In this document: positions 16,675 through 24,050 of the stretch, piece after piece
How positions within the stretch are numbered: the first letter of the stretch is position 1
Layout: each line of letters begins with the position of its first letter
DNA from: Chloroflexota bacterium
GTDB lineage: Bacteria > Chloroflexota > Anaerolineae > 4572-78 > J111
Assembly: GCA_016860845.1 (NCBI GenBank)
Contig: BOKF01000059.1
Span: 1 to 53,259 of the forward strand
Reading direction: 5' to 3'
Length of the DNA stretch: 53,259 nucleotides
Notes under the pieces: model-generated
Seen by the model: only the letters and a program-made list of their open reading frames with translations
Told to the model about the DNA's origin: nothing
Databases searched by the model: none
Translations under genes and position numbers: made by a program

Positions 16675-17868
16675 TTACGCGCCCCAACCCCGGGTGAAGG
16701 TAGCGCCTTCCGCCTCTGATTTAGCCCTGACTCGATACACCCAGCGGACAATCGCCGGGGCAGCAATAAAGACAATTACCAAAGCCTGGACAATGGAAAT
16801 GATGTCAATCGGGATGCTGGCGATAGACTGCATGCGGGTCGCGCCGTTGCGTAAGGTACCAAACAGCAGCGCCGCCAGCACAACCCCCAGGGGATGGCTC
16901 TTGCCGAGTAGGGCCAGGGCGATCGCGTCGAAACCATAACCGGAGGAGAAACCGCCGGCCAGAAAGTGGTTAAGGCCCAGTACCTCGTTGGTTCCGGCCA
17001 GGCCGGCCAAGCCTCCGCTAATGGCCATGGTCAGCACAATGATTCGCGTAATTTTGATGCCGCCATAGCGGGCGGCATTGGGATTGGCCCCAACCGTGCG
17101 GATTTCAAAACCCAGCGTGGTTTTGAAAAGGAGCCACCAGATCACAAAGGCGGTCAGCAGGGCCAGGAAAAAGCCCCAGTGAAAGCGGTAGCCTTCAAAA
17201 AGCTGCGGCAGGTAGGCGGTGGGGAAAATTTCGGCGGTGACGGGTCTATCGCCGCCGGGCCGGCGGAGAGGGCCGGTAAAGGCCCAGTCAAAAAAGCGGA
17301 AGGCAATATAGTTCAACATAATCGTATTGATGACTTCGTGAGCGCCGGTTTTGGCCTTGAGAATACCTGGAATAGAGGCATACAACGCCCCACCCGCCAT
17401 TCCACCGAGCAAAGCCAAAGGCAGGTGGATAAGCGCCGGTAAGCGGAAGCTGTAGCCGATAATGACCGCCACCGCCGCTCCAACCAATAATTGCCCCTCG
17501 CCACCGATATTAAATAACCCACCCCGAAAGCCAACGGCTACGGCAAGTCCCGTAAAAATGTAGGGAGTTGCCGCAACCAGGCTTTCACTAATGGCAGCAG
17601 CACTGCCCAGTGAGCCGGAAAATAGAGCGCCGTAAGCCACCGAGATACTCTTCCACACGGCTACCAGGCCCGCGCCCAGCCCACCCTCGCGGAAAGCAGC
17701 ATAAACAGCAGCATCGGTAACAACGATGATAATGCCGCCAATGACCAGGGCCGAAAAAACGGCCAGGGCCGGGATCAACAGGGTATCCAAGATGCTTTTG
17801 AGCAGGTTGGATGTTGGCGGCTCTTTACCTTTGGCAGTAGATGGTGTTACTTTGGCGCTTGCTTCCAT
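16675..17868 (-). CDS. ABC transporter permease, nucleoside/BMP type (NupP-like)
   Basis: A protein of 397 residues, close to the family size. Signature stretches: LVAATPYIFTGLAVAVGFRG followed by GLFNIGGEGQLLVGA, KAKTGAHEVINTIMLNYIAF, GFEIRTVGANPNAARYGGIK and SGYGFDAIALALLGKSHPLG. These match the second permease of BMP-dependent nucleoside importers. GGAGAAGCT precedes the ATG. The short spacer to the next permease contains an AACGT-rich imperfect inverted repeat using the same word as the spacer at 19453-19480. Confidence 0.9.
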   Translation of the reverse strand: MEASAKVTPSTAKGKEPPTSNLLKSILDTLLIPALAVFSALVIGGIIIVVTDAAVYAAFREGGLGAGLVAVWKSISVAYGALFSGSLGSAAAISESLVAATPYIFTGLAVAVGFRGGLFNIGGEGQLLVGAAVAVIIGYSFRLPALIHLPLALLGGMAGGALYASIPGILKAKTGAHEVINTIMLNYIAFRFFDWAFTGPLRRPGGDRPVTAEIFPTAYLPQLFEGYRFHWGFFLALLTAFVIWWLLFKTTLGFEIRTVGANPNAARYGGIKITRIIVLTMAISGGLAGLAGTNEVLGLNHFLAGGFSSGYGFDAIALALLGKSHPLGVVLAALLFGTLRNGATRMQSIASIPIDIISIVQALVIVFIAAPAIVRWVYRVRAKSEAEGATFTRGWGA

Positions 17869-17923
17869 AGCTTCTCCTTCAATGCCACTTCAATTTTCTA
17901 TCAGGATAGTACGGTTATTGACA

Positions 17924-18490
17924 TCATTCACTGAACAAGTTTGCCACCGACAATGAAAAACCGGCCAGAACTCCCTCACCCTGGATAATATCATCCTCAC
18001 CAAACTTCTGAGCCTCAGTGCCAGAACGATAAACGTAGATAGCTCGGTTTTCCGGCTCAACAATCCACACCCATTCCACCCCGATAGAGAAATATTCCTC
18101 CAATTTCTGCTGTACGTCCTGCCAGCGATCATCGGGTGACATAATTTCGACCACCAATTCAGGAGCGACTTCCAAAAAACCCCTTGTCGGTCTGCGAGGG
18201 GAGCGGTTTTTTGAGATGAACGCCACATCCGCCCCCCGCACTCGATCAGGTTGGCGGCGAGTATAAATACCCACTTCACCTCCCAATACCCAGCCCAACT
18301 TCTTAGGTTGCACAAAATTACTTATTTCAGATCCCAGGTAAAATTCAATGTACGCATGTTCGCCCCCGGTTGGACTCATCGGTACGATTCTCCCATCAAT
18401 TAACTCACATGGGCCAATGTCGCCCATCGCCAGCAGTTCTTCGCCGGTAATGAGTTTAGCTTTAGAGAGTACTGTCATCTCCTGCATCAA
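17924..18490 (-). CDS. Uma2-family PD-(D/E)XK endonuclease-like protein
   Basis: A protein of 188 residues of the Uma2 (DUF820) family, abundant in cyanobacteria and Chloroflexota. Motifs: CELIDGRIVPMSPTGGEH, VGIYTRRQPDRVRGADVAFIS with the conserved Asp, PELVVEIMSPDDRWQDV with the Glu, and EYFSIGVEWVWIVEPENRAIYVY. These supply the D-E-x-K-type nuclease centre, but no biological target is known. It begins 5 bases after the nucleoside hydrolase stop and precedes the permease genes, so it is co-transcribed with a nucleoside uptake system, perhaps by chance insertion. Confidence 0.85.
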   Translation of the reverse strand: MMQEMTVLSKAKLITGEELLAMGDIGPCELIDGRIVPMSPTGGEHAYIEFYLGSEISNFVQPKKLGWVLGGEVGIYTRRQPDRVRGADVAFISKNRSPRRPTRGFLEVAPELVVEIMSPDDRWQDVQQKLEEYFSIGVEWVWIVEPENRAIYVYRSGTEAQKFGEDDIIQGEGVLAGFSLSVANLFSE

Positions 18491-18495
18491 TCACC

Positions 18496-19440
18496 TCATC
18501 GTCGCAACAACGCCAACACGTAATCTAAAAAGCCCTCAACCTCTACTTTATCTGCTGCCCGAATAGGCCGGCCTGTTTCAACTTCCTTGGTCCGCCCGGC
18601 GCTTGGCCCTTCGGCAACTACCTCGGTTTGCACCTCGCGGAAGGTGATGAACTGCGGCCCGCCCAGATAACCGGTCGTCAGCGTGTCCCACATATGGTAG
18701 ACATACTCATAACTGGGAATCGTGCCCAGAGTCAGCGCCCAGCATTGACCGGCTAAATCGGAGAGGGGACAGCGGCGCTGCCGGGCGAGCCGCTGCAAGA
18801 AATCACGAGTGACCGGCACATGATTGGTTGCATCCAGCGGAAAGAGAGTGATCGGCACAGATGACTGCCACAAAGAATATGTGGCGGGCGGGTCCCAGTA
18901 GGCATTCCACTCGGCGCTGCCGTCGTGCTCGTAATCGCGCACATTGCCCTTAACCTGGAGCGCCCCACCCATCCAGACAACTTCTTCAATCTTGGCTGCC
19001 AGGTCGGGTTCCTGGGTCAAAGCCAGGGCCAGGTTGCTAACCGGCCCGGTGATGAGCACGGTCAATGGCTCCGTAGCTTCACGCAGTTTCCGGGCGATAA
19101 ATTCATGGCCCGGCGCCGCTACGGGAGAGGGCAAAGGTTCTTCATTCTCGTTGAGAATGGGCAGGGCATCAATGGGATAAGGCTGAGACCGCCACGTTTG
19201 CGGGAAAGGATTTACTCCATGCAACATTCCCTGGCTAACCGGAATATCCAGCCGATCAAAGAATCGCAAGATTTTGAGCGAACTCGACGTGGCCGGTCCC
19301 AAAAAACAGTCTGCCGGTGTGACAACTACCCCGGCCAACTCAAGGTGCGGCATGGCCAGCACCATCATTAATGAGAGCAGATCGTCCACCCCGCCATCAT
19401 GGTCAAATAGAACGGCTCGCTTCTTGGGGGACTCGGTCAC
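18496..19440 (-). CDS. Inosine/uridine-preferring nucleoside hydrolase-like protein
   Basis: A protein of 314 residues from GTG 19440, which has AGGAGAGG directly upstream; the longer frame begins inside the inverted repeat. The N-terminal calcium-binding motif reads DHDGGVDDLLSL where the family normally has DTDPGxDD. Other signatures are VLITGPVSNLALAL, VVWMGGALQVKGNV and SAEWNAYWDPPA. The enzyme splits ribonucleosides into base and ribose. Placed between the importer ATPase and permeases, it would act on the imported nucleoside. The changes in the first motif (Thr to His, Pro to Gly) keep the metal-binding acids. Confidence 0.85.
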   Translation of the reverse strand: MTESPKKRAVLFDHDGGVDDLLSLMMVLAMPHLELAGVVVTPADCFLGPATSSSLKILRFFDRLDIPVSQGMLHGVNPFPQTWRSQPYPIDALPILNENEEPLPSPVAAPGHEFIARKLREATEPLTVLITGPVSNLALALTQEPDLAAKIEEVVWMGGALQVKGNVRDYEHDGSAEWNAYWDPPATYSLWQSSVPITLFPLDATNHVPVTRDFLQRLARQRRCPLSDLAGQCWALTLGTIPSYEYVYHMWDTLTTGYLGGPQFITFREVQTEVVAEGPSAGRTKEVETGRPIRAADKVEVEGFLDYVLALLRR

Positions 19441-19452
19441 ACCACCTCTCCT

Positions 19453-19480
19453 AACGTTCAACGTTTGAACGTTGAACGTT
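19453..19480. repeat. Perfect 13-bp inverted repeat (AACGTTCAACGTT)
   Basis: AACGTTCAACGTT (19453-19465) and AACGTTGAACGTT (19468-19480) are exact reverse complements around a 2-base loop, and each arm itself repeats AACGTT. The stop codon of the ATPase gene (complement of 19479-19481) falls at its edge. No T-tract follows on the minus strand. Confidence 0.85.
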
Positions 19481-21047
19481 ATAACACCACTTCAACGTCA
19501 ACCTCAACCGGCTCGACCTCGCCCTCAACCGGCAAATCACTGGGACGATGGCCGGCCATGAGCAGGCCCAACTGCTCTTTAGTCACCCGGTTGGCCGGCA
19601 GAATATCCACAATTTTACCCTCAAACATCACCGCAATCCGGTCGCTGAGGGCGCGGATTTCGTCCAGTTCGGTCGAAACGACCAGAACAGCGTCACCCTC
19701 ATCCCGCTTTTCGATCAGGCGGTGGTGGATGTACTCAATAGAACCCACGTCCAGCCCACGCGTTGGCTGCGAGGCAATGAGCAGCTTGATTGGCCGGGAG
19801 AACTCGCGGGCCACAATCACTTTTTGCTGGTTACCCCCAGAAAGGGTTTTGGCTGCCGCTTCAATGCTGGGCGTGCGCACGTCAAAATCCTTGACCAATT
19901 GGGCCGAGACCTCGTTCACCTTTTCTTCGTCAATCACGATGCCCCTGGCAAAGGTGTTGTAATAAGTATTTAAGATCAAATTATCTTTTATAGGGAAACT
20001 CAACACCAGGCCATCCCGCTGCCGGTCTTCTGGAACGTGAGCGACGCCTAATTCGGTAATTTGGCGGGGTGAGGCGTGATTGACATTTTGCCCGGTAATC
20101 TGTATCATTCCGCTCTGGACATGGCTCAGGCCGGTTAAGGCTTTGACCAGCTCGGTTTGGCCGTTCCCCTGCACGCCGGCAATGCCCAGGACCTCTCCGG
20201 CCTTCACCTCAAACGAAACACCCCTGACGGCCGGATTACCCCGATCATCATTGACATGCAAATCTTTGACCACCAGCACCGGCTCGCCGGGCGCAGCAAT
20301 CTTTTTCTTAACCATTAATTCGACAGACCGCCCGACCATCATCTCGGCCAATGATTGGGGAGTAGCTCCGGTTGGGGTGGTCGTGCCCACCGTTTTTCCG
20401 CGCCGGATGACTGTAATCCGGTCGGCTACAGCCAGCACCTCTTTTAGTTTGTGGGTGATAAAAATCAACGATACGCCCTGGGCCACCAGCGATTTGATAA
20501 TGGTGAAAAGCTCTTCTACTTCTTGCGGGGTCAGCACTGCGGTCGGCTCGTCGAAAATGAGGATATTAGCGTCGCGGTAGAGGACTTTAATAATCTCGAC
20601 CCGCTGCTGGATGCCCACCGGCAAGTCTTTGATATAAACGTCGGGATCAACATGCAAGCCGTATTGGCGCGAAATTTCGCGGATGCGGTTCGCTACTTTT
20701 TTGCGGTCCAAGAAGATACCCCGGTGAATTGACTCTTCCCCCAGCATGACGTTCTCGGTCACTGTCAGCACCGGAATGAGCATGAAGTGCTGATGCACCA
20801 TGCCAATCCCCTGGCGAATGGCATCGGTTGGGCCGGAAATTTCGACTTTTTGGCCGTTGATGAAGATTTCACCTTTGGTAGGTTTGTACAAACCATACAA
20901 AATATTCATCAAGGTGCTTTTGCCGGCGCCGTTTTCACCCAGCAAAGCATGAATTTCACCCTTTTCCAGGGTCAGATTGATATTATCGTTAGCCAGAACA
21001 CCGGGGAATTGTTTAGTAATACCGCGTAATTCCAGGACTGGAGGCAT
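19479..21047 (-). CDS. Two-domain ABC ATPase of the nucleoside/BMP importer (NupO-like)
   Basis: A protein of 522 residues with two fused nucleotide-binding domains, as in RbsA/NupO. Domain 1 has Walker A GENGAGKST, a VGIQQRVEI signature and IFDEPTAVLTP. Domain 2 has the degenerate P-loop GVQGNGQTE, the LSGGNQQKV signature and SQPTRGLDVGS where a Walker B Glu would be expected. This asymmetry is normal for the family. GGAAGGA precedes the ATG, and a promoter with an extended -10 lies 40 bases upstream, so the nucleoside half of the locus can be transcribed separately from the phosphonate half. Confidence 0.93.
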   Translation of the reverse strand: MPPVLELRGITKQFPGVLANDNINLTLEKGEIHALLGENGAGKSTLMNILYGLYKPTKGEIFINGQKVEISGPTDAIRQGIGMVHQHFMLIPVLTVTENVMLGEESIHRGIFLDRKKVANRIREISRQYGLHVDPDVYIKDLPVGIQQRVEIIKVLYRDANILIFDEPTAVLTPQEVEELFTIIKSLVAQGVSLIFITHKLKEVLAVADRITVIRRGKTVGTTTPTGATPQSLAEMMVGRSVELMVKKKIAAPGEPVLVVKDLHVNDDRGNPAVRGVSFEVKAGEVLGIAGVQGNGQTELVKALTGLSHVQSGMIQITGQNVNHASPRQITELGVAHVPEDRQRDGLVLSFPIKDNLILNTYYNTFARGIVIDEEKVNEVSAQLVKDFDVRTPSIEAAAKTLSGGNQQKVIVAREFSRPIKLLIASQPTRGLDVGSIEYIHHRLIEKRDEGDAVLVVSTELDEIRALSDRIAVMFEGKIVDILPANRVTKEQLGLLMAGHRPSDLPVEGEVEPVEVDVEVVL

Positions 21048-21088
21048 AAGCGATCCTTCCTTTGGACTCCACTTTGAGTAGGTACTCT

Positions 21089-21116
21089 ATTATAGCACAG
21101 GTTAGAACGGCGTAAA
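21089..21116 (-). promoter_or_regulatory. Promoter of the nucleoside importer genes
   Basis: On the minus strand TGCTATAAT forms an extended -10 (TATAAT complement at 21089-21094), with TTTACG 16 bases upstream (21111-21116). The 12 bases TATAATAGAGTA are identical to those at the promoter of the fused binding protein (26445-26456). Confidence 0.6.
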
Positions 21117-21125
21117 GTGAAAAAT

Positions 21126-21158
21126 AGACCTCACAGGTCTTAAAGACCCGTGAGGTCT
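21126..21158. repeat. Inverted repeat (AGACCTCACAGGTCTT)
   Basis: AGACCTCACAGGTCTT (21126-21141) and AAGACCCGTGAGGTCT (21143-21158) pair 15 of 16 with almost no loop. It sits between the PhnE-like stop and the promoter of the ATPase gene, so it could end the phnCE transcript. From memory, similar AGACCTCACAGG hairpins occur in many environmental genomes. Confidence 0.8.
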
Positions 21159-21164
21159 AACTTC

Positions 21165-23006
21165 TTAAACAATCTTTTCTCGGATTTTGGCGCTGACGTA
21201 ATCGAGGGTAGCCACCACAATGGCGATGGCAATCATCTGCACACTAGCCTGGCGATACTTGAGCAGGTTCAGGTTCTGCTGCAATAAGAAACCAATACCG
21301 CCGCCACCGGCAAAACCGATGATGGTTGACATACGCACGTTGATATCCCAGCGATAAATGGTAAAGGCGATATAGGGCGGCACAATCTGGGGCATCACTG
21401 CGTAGATAATCGTCTGCAAGCGGTTGGCCCCGGTGGCAGTGACCGCTTCAAGCGGGCCTTCGGCGATATTCTCGACTTGCTCCGAATAGAGTTTGCCCAG
21501 CGAGGCGATGGTATGCAACGTCAGCGCCAGTACCCCGGCAAACGGTCCAATACCGACCCAGACCACAAACACAATCGCCATAATCAGCGGCTCAATCGAG
21601 CGCAGCGTATTCAAGATAGTCCGGCTGGTATAATAGATAATCATGCCCGTCGGCATTGGACGATCGGGGCTGAACGCCAGCGCTGCCAGGCCAAAGATGA
21701 TCGCGCCGATGGTCCCCGCCAAACCGATGTAATACCAGGGATTGGCCGGTTGATAGAGCCACGTTACCACAGCAGCCAGCAGACCAAACAGGATTGCTCC
21801 GGCCAGCAGGGCAACGACAACACTAAAAATTTTCGCCCAAACGGTGTTACCCAGGCGGCGCAGTAAGCCCTCCGAAGCTGCGCCGGCCAGCGAAGCTAGG
21901 GCAAACGCGCCGACAATGCCGCCAATCAAAGGCAGAAAAATAATTAAACTATCCGAAATAACAAAGAGGAAATTGCCGAGAAAAGCAAAGTTCCCCAATA
22001 CCGCCATTAAACCCTGGCTCAGCCTTAGCCCCAGCCCGCCGACAATGCCCAAGACGAGAGCGGTACCTACGATCGTCAACAACCCTAGCCCATACCCACG
22101 CATGCTAGCCATCCAGACAGAGTGGCCAGGGCGACTAGCTGCCTGAACGGTAAGAAACAAGAGCGCCGGCACCAATAACACGGCTGTGGCAGAGGCATTA
22201 TCGCCGCTAATCAGGCCGGCTATCCCGCCACCAACCGTACCAAATAACCACCAGCCTGCCCACCAGCCCAGCGGAGCCGCGACAAGTAAAGTCAGCCAGC
22301 TACCAAACGTGCTGGTTATCTGGATCATCAGATTGCGGGCTGATAGAAAGCTAATCGGGATAGATAGAATCGTACCCAGGGTCGTGGCGATCAAGGCCAG
22401 AAAGATGGTCTCAATAATCTTGGCGACTGTCTCGTAAACTGTCGTGCTCGGTTCAGGCCAACCGGATGTTCGATTAACAACCGCGCGTACGGTCTGCGGC
22501 TCCTCAGAAGTACGATCCCGCCTGAGGCTAACCGTTTCTACAAAATTACCCTGCGGGTCAGACCTGACAACCTGATTGGTTAGAGGTAATTCAACCGCCC
22601 GGCTGGGATCGGCATTGTAGGGCACAAAGTAGAGAAAAATATCCTCTCCTGGCTCAAAGCCGCTGCCTTTGACCTCAATTTCACTGGCAGGAGAAGCGCA
22701 GCGCACAGACAGTTGGATTGCGGGGCCAGTTGTAGCCGCCGCATCCGGCAGTTGAAATTGGGCAGCGGGACAGGGTACCAAAATCGGCGCTTCGATTTCC
22801 AACCGTTCTGTTTCATACTCGGTTAGATCAGGCCGAGCCAACGAGCGGATAACATTAATCAACTGGCTCTGCCGTCTTTCCTTTTTAGGTTCTTCCAGGT
22901 TGATCTGAGTCACCTGAAACCCATAGGCAAAAACAACGATGAGGACAATAACTAAAAGAAAGGTTCGAACAAAGCGTTGGCCCGGCTTGGCGTTTTTATC
23001 GTTCAT
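21165..23006 (-). CDS. Phosphonate-type ABC permease (PhnE-like) with extracytoplasmic domain
   Basis: A protein of 613 residues from ATG 23006, which follows GGAGAGGAG at 8 bases; usual PhnE proteins have about 270. Residues 13-31 form a first membrane helix. Residues about 35-200 are soluble and contain a small Ig/TIG-like segment (EIEVKGSGFEPGEDIFLYFV). Then comes the start of the permease core (TIFLALIATTLGTILSIPIS, FLSARNL), an insertion of several extra helices, and the C-terminal PhnE core (RTILNTLRSIEPLIMAIVFV, LHTIASLGKLYSEQVENI, VTATGANRLQTIIYAVMPQI). The helix-rich insertion is alanine/glycine-rich. It works with the PhnC-like ATPase just upstream. The soluble domain could dock the fused binding protein. 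Confidence 0.88.
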   Translation of the reverse strand: MNDKNAKPGQRFVRTFLLVIVLIVVFAYGFQVTQINLEEPKKERRQSQLINVIRSLARPDLTEYETERLEIEAPILVPCPAAQFQLPDAAATTGPAIQLSVRCASPASEIEVKGSGFEPGEDIFLYFVPYNADPSRAVELPLTNQVVRSDPQGNFVETVSLRRDRTSEEPQTVRAVVNRTSGWPEPSTTVYETVAKIIETIFLALIATTLGTILSIPISFLSARNLMIQITSTFGSWLTLLVAAPLGWWAGWWLFGTVGGGIAGLISGDNASATAVLLVPALLFLTVQAASRPGHSVWMASMRGYGLGLLTIVGTALVLGIVGGLGLRLSQGLMAVLGNFAFLGNFLFVISDSLIIFLPLIGGIVGAFALASLAGAASEGLLRRLGNTVWAKIFSVVVALLAGAILFGLLAAVVTWLYQPANPWYYIGLAGTIGAIIFGLAALAFSPDRPMPTGMIIYYTSRTILNTLRSIEPLIMAIVFVVWVGIGPFAGVLALTLHTIASLGKLYSEQVENIAEGPLEAVTATGANRLQTIIYAVMPQIVPPYIAFTIYRWDINVRMSTIIGFAGGGGIGFLLQQNLNLLKYRQASVQMIAIAIVVATLDYVSAKIREKIV

Positions 23007-23026
23007 CAATCGTACTCCTCTCCTGC

Positions 23027-23104
23027 GACCGCCGACCACATAACCCGCTTCTTGGTTAATGTTAGACAAGGAACTGGCGGCGGTCTATGGTCGGTGAGGC
23101 GGTC
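23027..23104. repeat. Reiterated-word inverted repeat (GACCGCC/GACCA)
   Basis: GACCGCCGACCA (23027-23038) can pair with TGGTCGGTGAGGCGGTC (23088-23104, 5-base bulge) or in part with GGCGGCGGTC (23076-23085). It occupies the spacer between the PhnC-like stop and the PhnE-like ribosome site. Confidence 0.5.
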
Positions 23105-23852
23105 ATCCAATCCGCTCGGCATCTTGACCGTAAATCTCCCTGAAACGCTGGTCGTTAATCTCGTGCGGCAGCCCATCAAAGACCAGCTTTCCCTGGTTCA
23201 GGGCGATGGCCCGATCAGCGTAACGCTGCACCAAATCCAGAAAGTGCAGGCTGCAAATGACCGTGATCCCATCCTCTTGATTGAGCTGCTTTAATATTTT
23301 CATAATGCTGTGCGCCAGCACCGGGTCAAGGCTGGCCACCGGCTCGTCGGCCAGTAGAATTTCCGGGTTTTGCATCAAGGCGCGGGCAATGCCAACTCGC
23401 TGCTGCTGGCCACCGCTTAACTCGTCGGCGCGAACGTAAGCCTTATCGCCAATACCGACCCGGTCCAGCTTGGTCAGCGCCTGCCGTACATCCTCTTTAG
23501 GAAAGCGATTAACCAGGCTCCACAGCGGGTTGATGTAACCAAGCCGCCCGGCCAGCGTGTTGATCAGCACCGAGGAGCGGGTCACCAAATTAAAATGCTG
23601 AAAAATCATGCCAATCCGCCGCCGAATCCGGCGGATCTCTTCCGGCGAAGCGGCGGTGACATCCACACCCTTCCAGACGATTTGGCCGGCGGTTGGCTCA
23701 ATTAAGCGGTTGATGCAGCGCAGTAGGGTGGACTTCCCGGAGCCGCTCAGGCCAACCACTGCCAAAAATTGGCCCGGCTTGACGCTAAAACTGACACCAT
23801 CCAACGCCCGGACTTTGTTATCATACACTTTAACCAAGTTTTTGACTTCCAG
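23103..23852 (-). CDS. Phosphonate-type ABC ATPase (PhnC-like)
   Basis: A protein of 249 residues. The frame is open to 23903, but TTG 23852 with GAGGAG 6 bases upstream is the better start, because the longer version would begin inside an inverted repeat. Walker A is GLSGSGKST, the signature motif is DELSGGQQQRVGIARAL, and Walker B is ILLADEPVASLDP. RIGMIFQHFNLVTRSSVLINTLAGRLG is characteristic of PhnC, the ATPase of phosphonate/phosphite importers. Together with the PhnE-like permease and the PhnD-like half of the lipoprotein it forms a complete importer. No C-P lyase or phosphonatase genes are in the window. Confidence 0.92.
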   Translation of the reverse strand: MEVKNLVKVYDNKVRALDGVSFSVKPGQFLAVVGLSGSGKSTLLRCINRLIEPTAGQIVWKGVDVTAASPEEIRRIRRRIGMIFQHFNLVTRSSVLINTLAGRLGYINPLWSLVNRFPKEDVRQALTKLDRVGIGDKAYVRADELSGGQQQRVGIARALMQNPEILLADEPVASLDPVLAHSIMKILKQLNQEDGITVICSLHFLDLVQRYADRAIALNQGKLVFDGLPHEINDQRFREIYGQDAERIG

Positions 23853-23870
23853 CAAAAGCGTCTCCTCATT

Positions 23871-23936
23871 GTTAATAATCAGTTGCCAATCCTCAATTAT
23901 CAATTACACATTGACGATTGGCAATTGACTGTTAAC
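23871..23936. repeat. 21-bp imperfect inverted repeat upstream of the PhnC-like gene
   Basis: The arm at 23871-23891 (starts GTTAATAATC, ends TTGCCAATC) pairs 18 of 21 with the arm at 23916-23936 (GATTGGCAAT to GTTAAC). The loop holds further copies of the word CAATT. It lies between the terminator of the binding-protein gene and the PhnC-like start. Confidence 0.75.
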
Positions 23937-23949
23937 CATTGTTTTTATT

Positions 23950-23992
23950 ATAAAAATTGGGCAGGGGACGAAGCGCATCCCCCTGCCCAATT
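23950..23992 (-). terminator. Intrinsic terminator after the fused binding-protein gene
   Basis: Read on the minus strand, AATTGGGCAGGGG (complement of 23980-23992) pairs perfectly with CCCCTGCCCAATT (complement of 23955-23967) and runs into TTTTTATAAT. It would end most transcripts after the lipoprotein gene, giving excess binding protein over transporter components. Confidence 0.85.
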
Positions 23993-24050
23993 GCATGTTA
24001 CCTTACAAACCCATAAGCTGGGCCGGGTCTACCTTTGACCAACTTCATCA

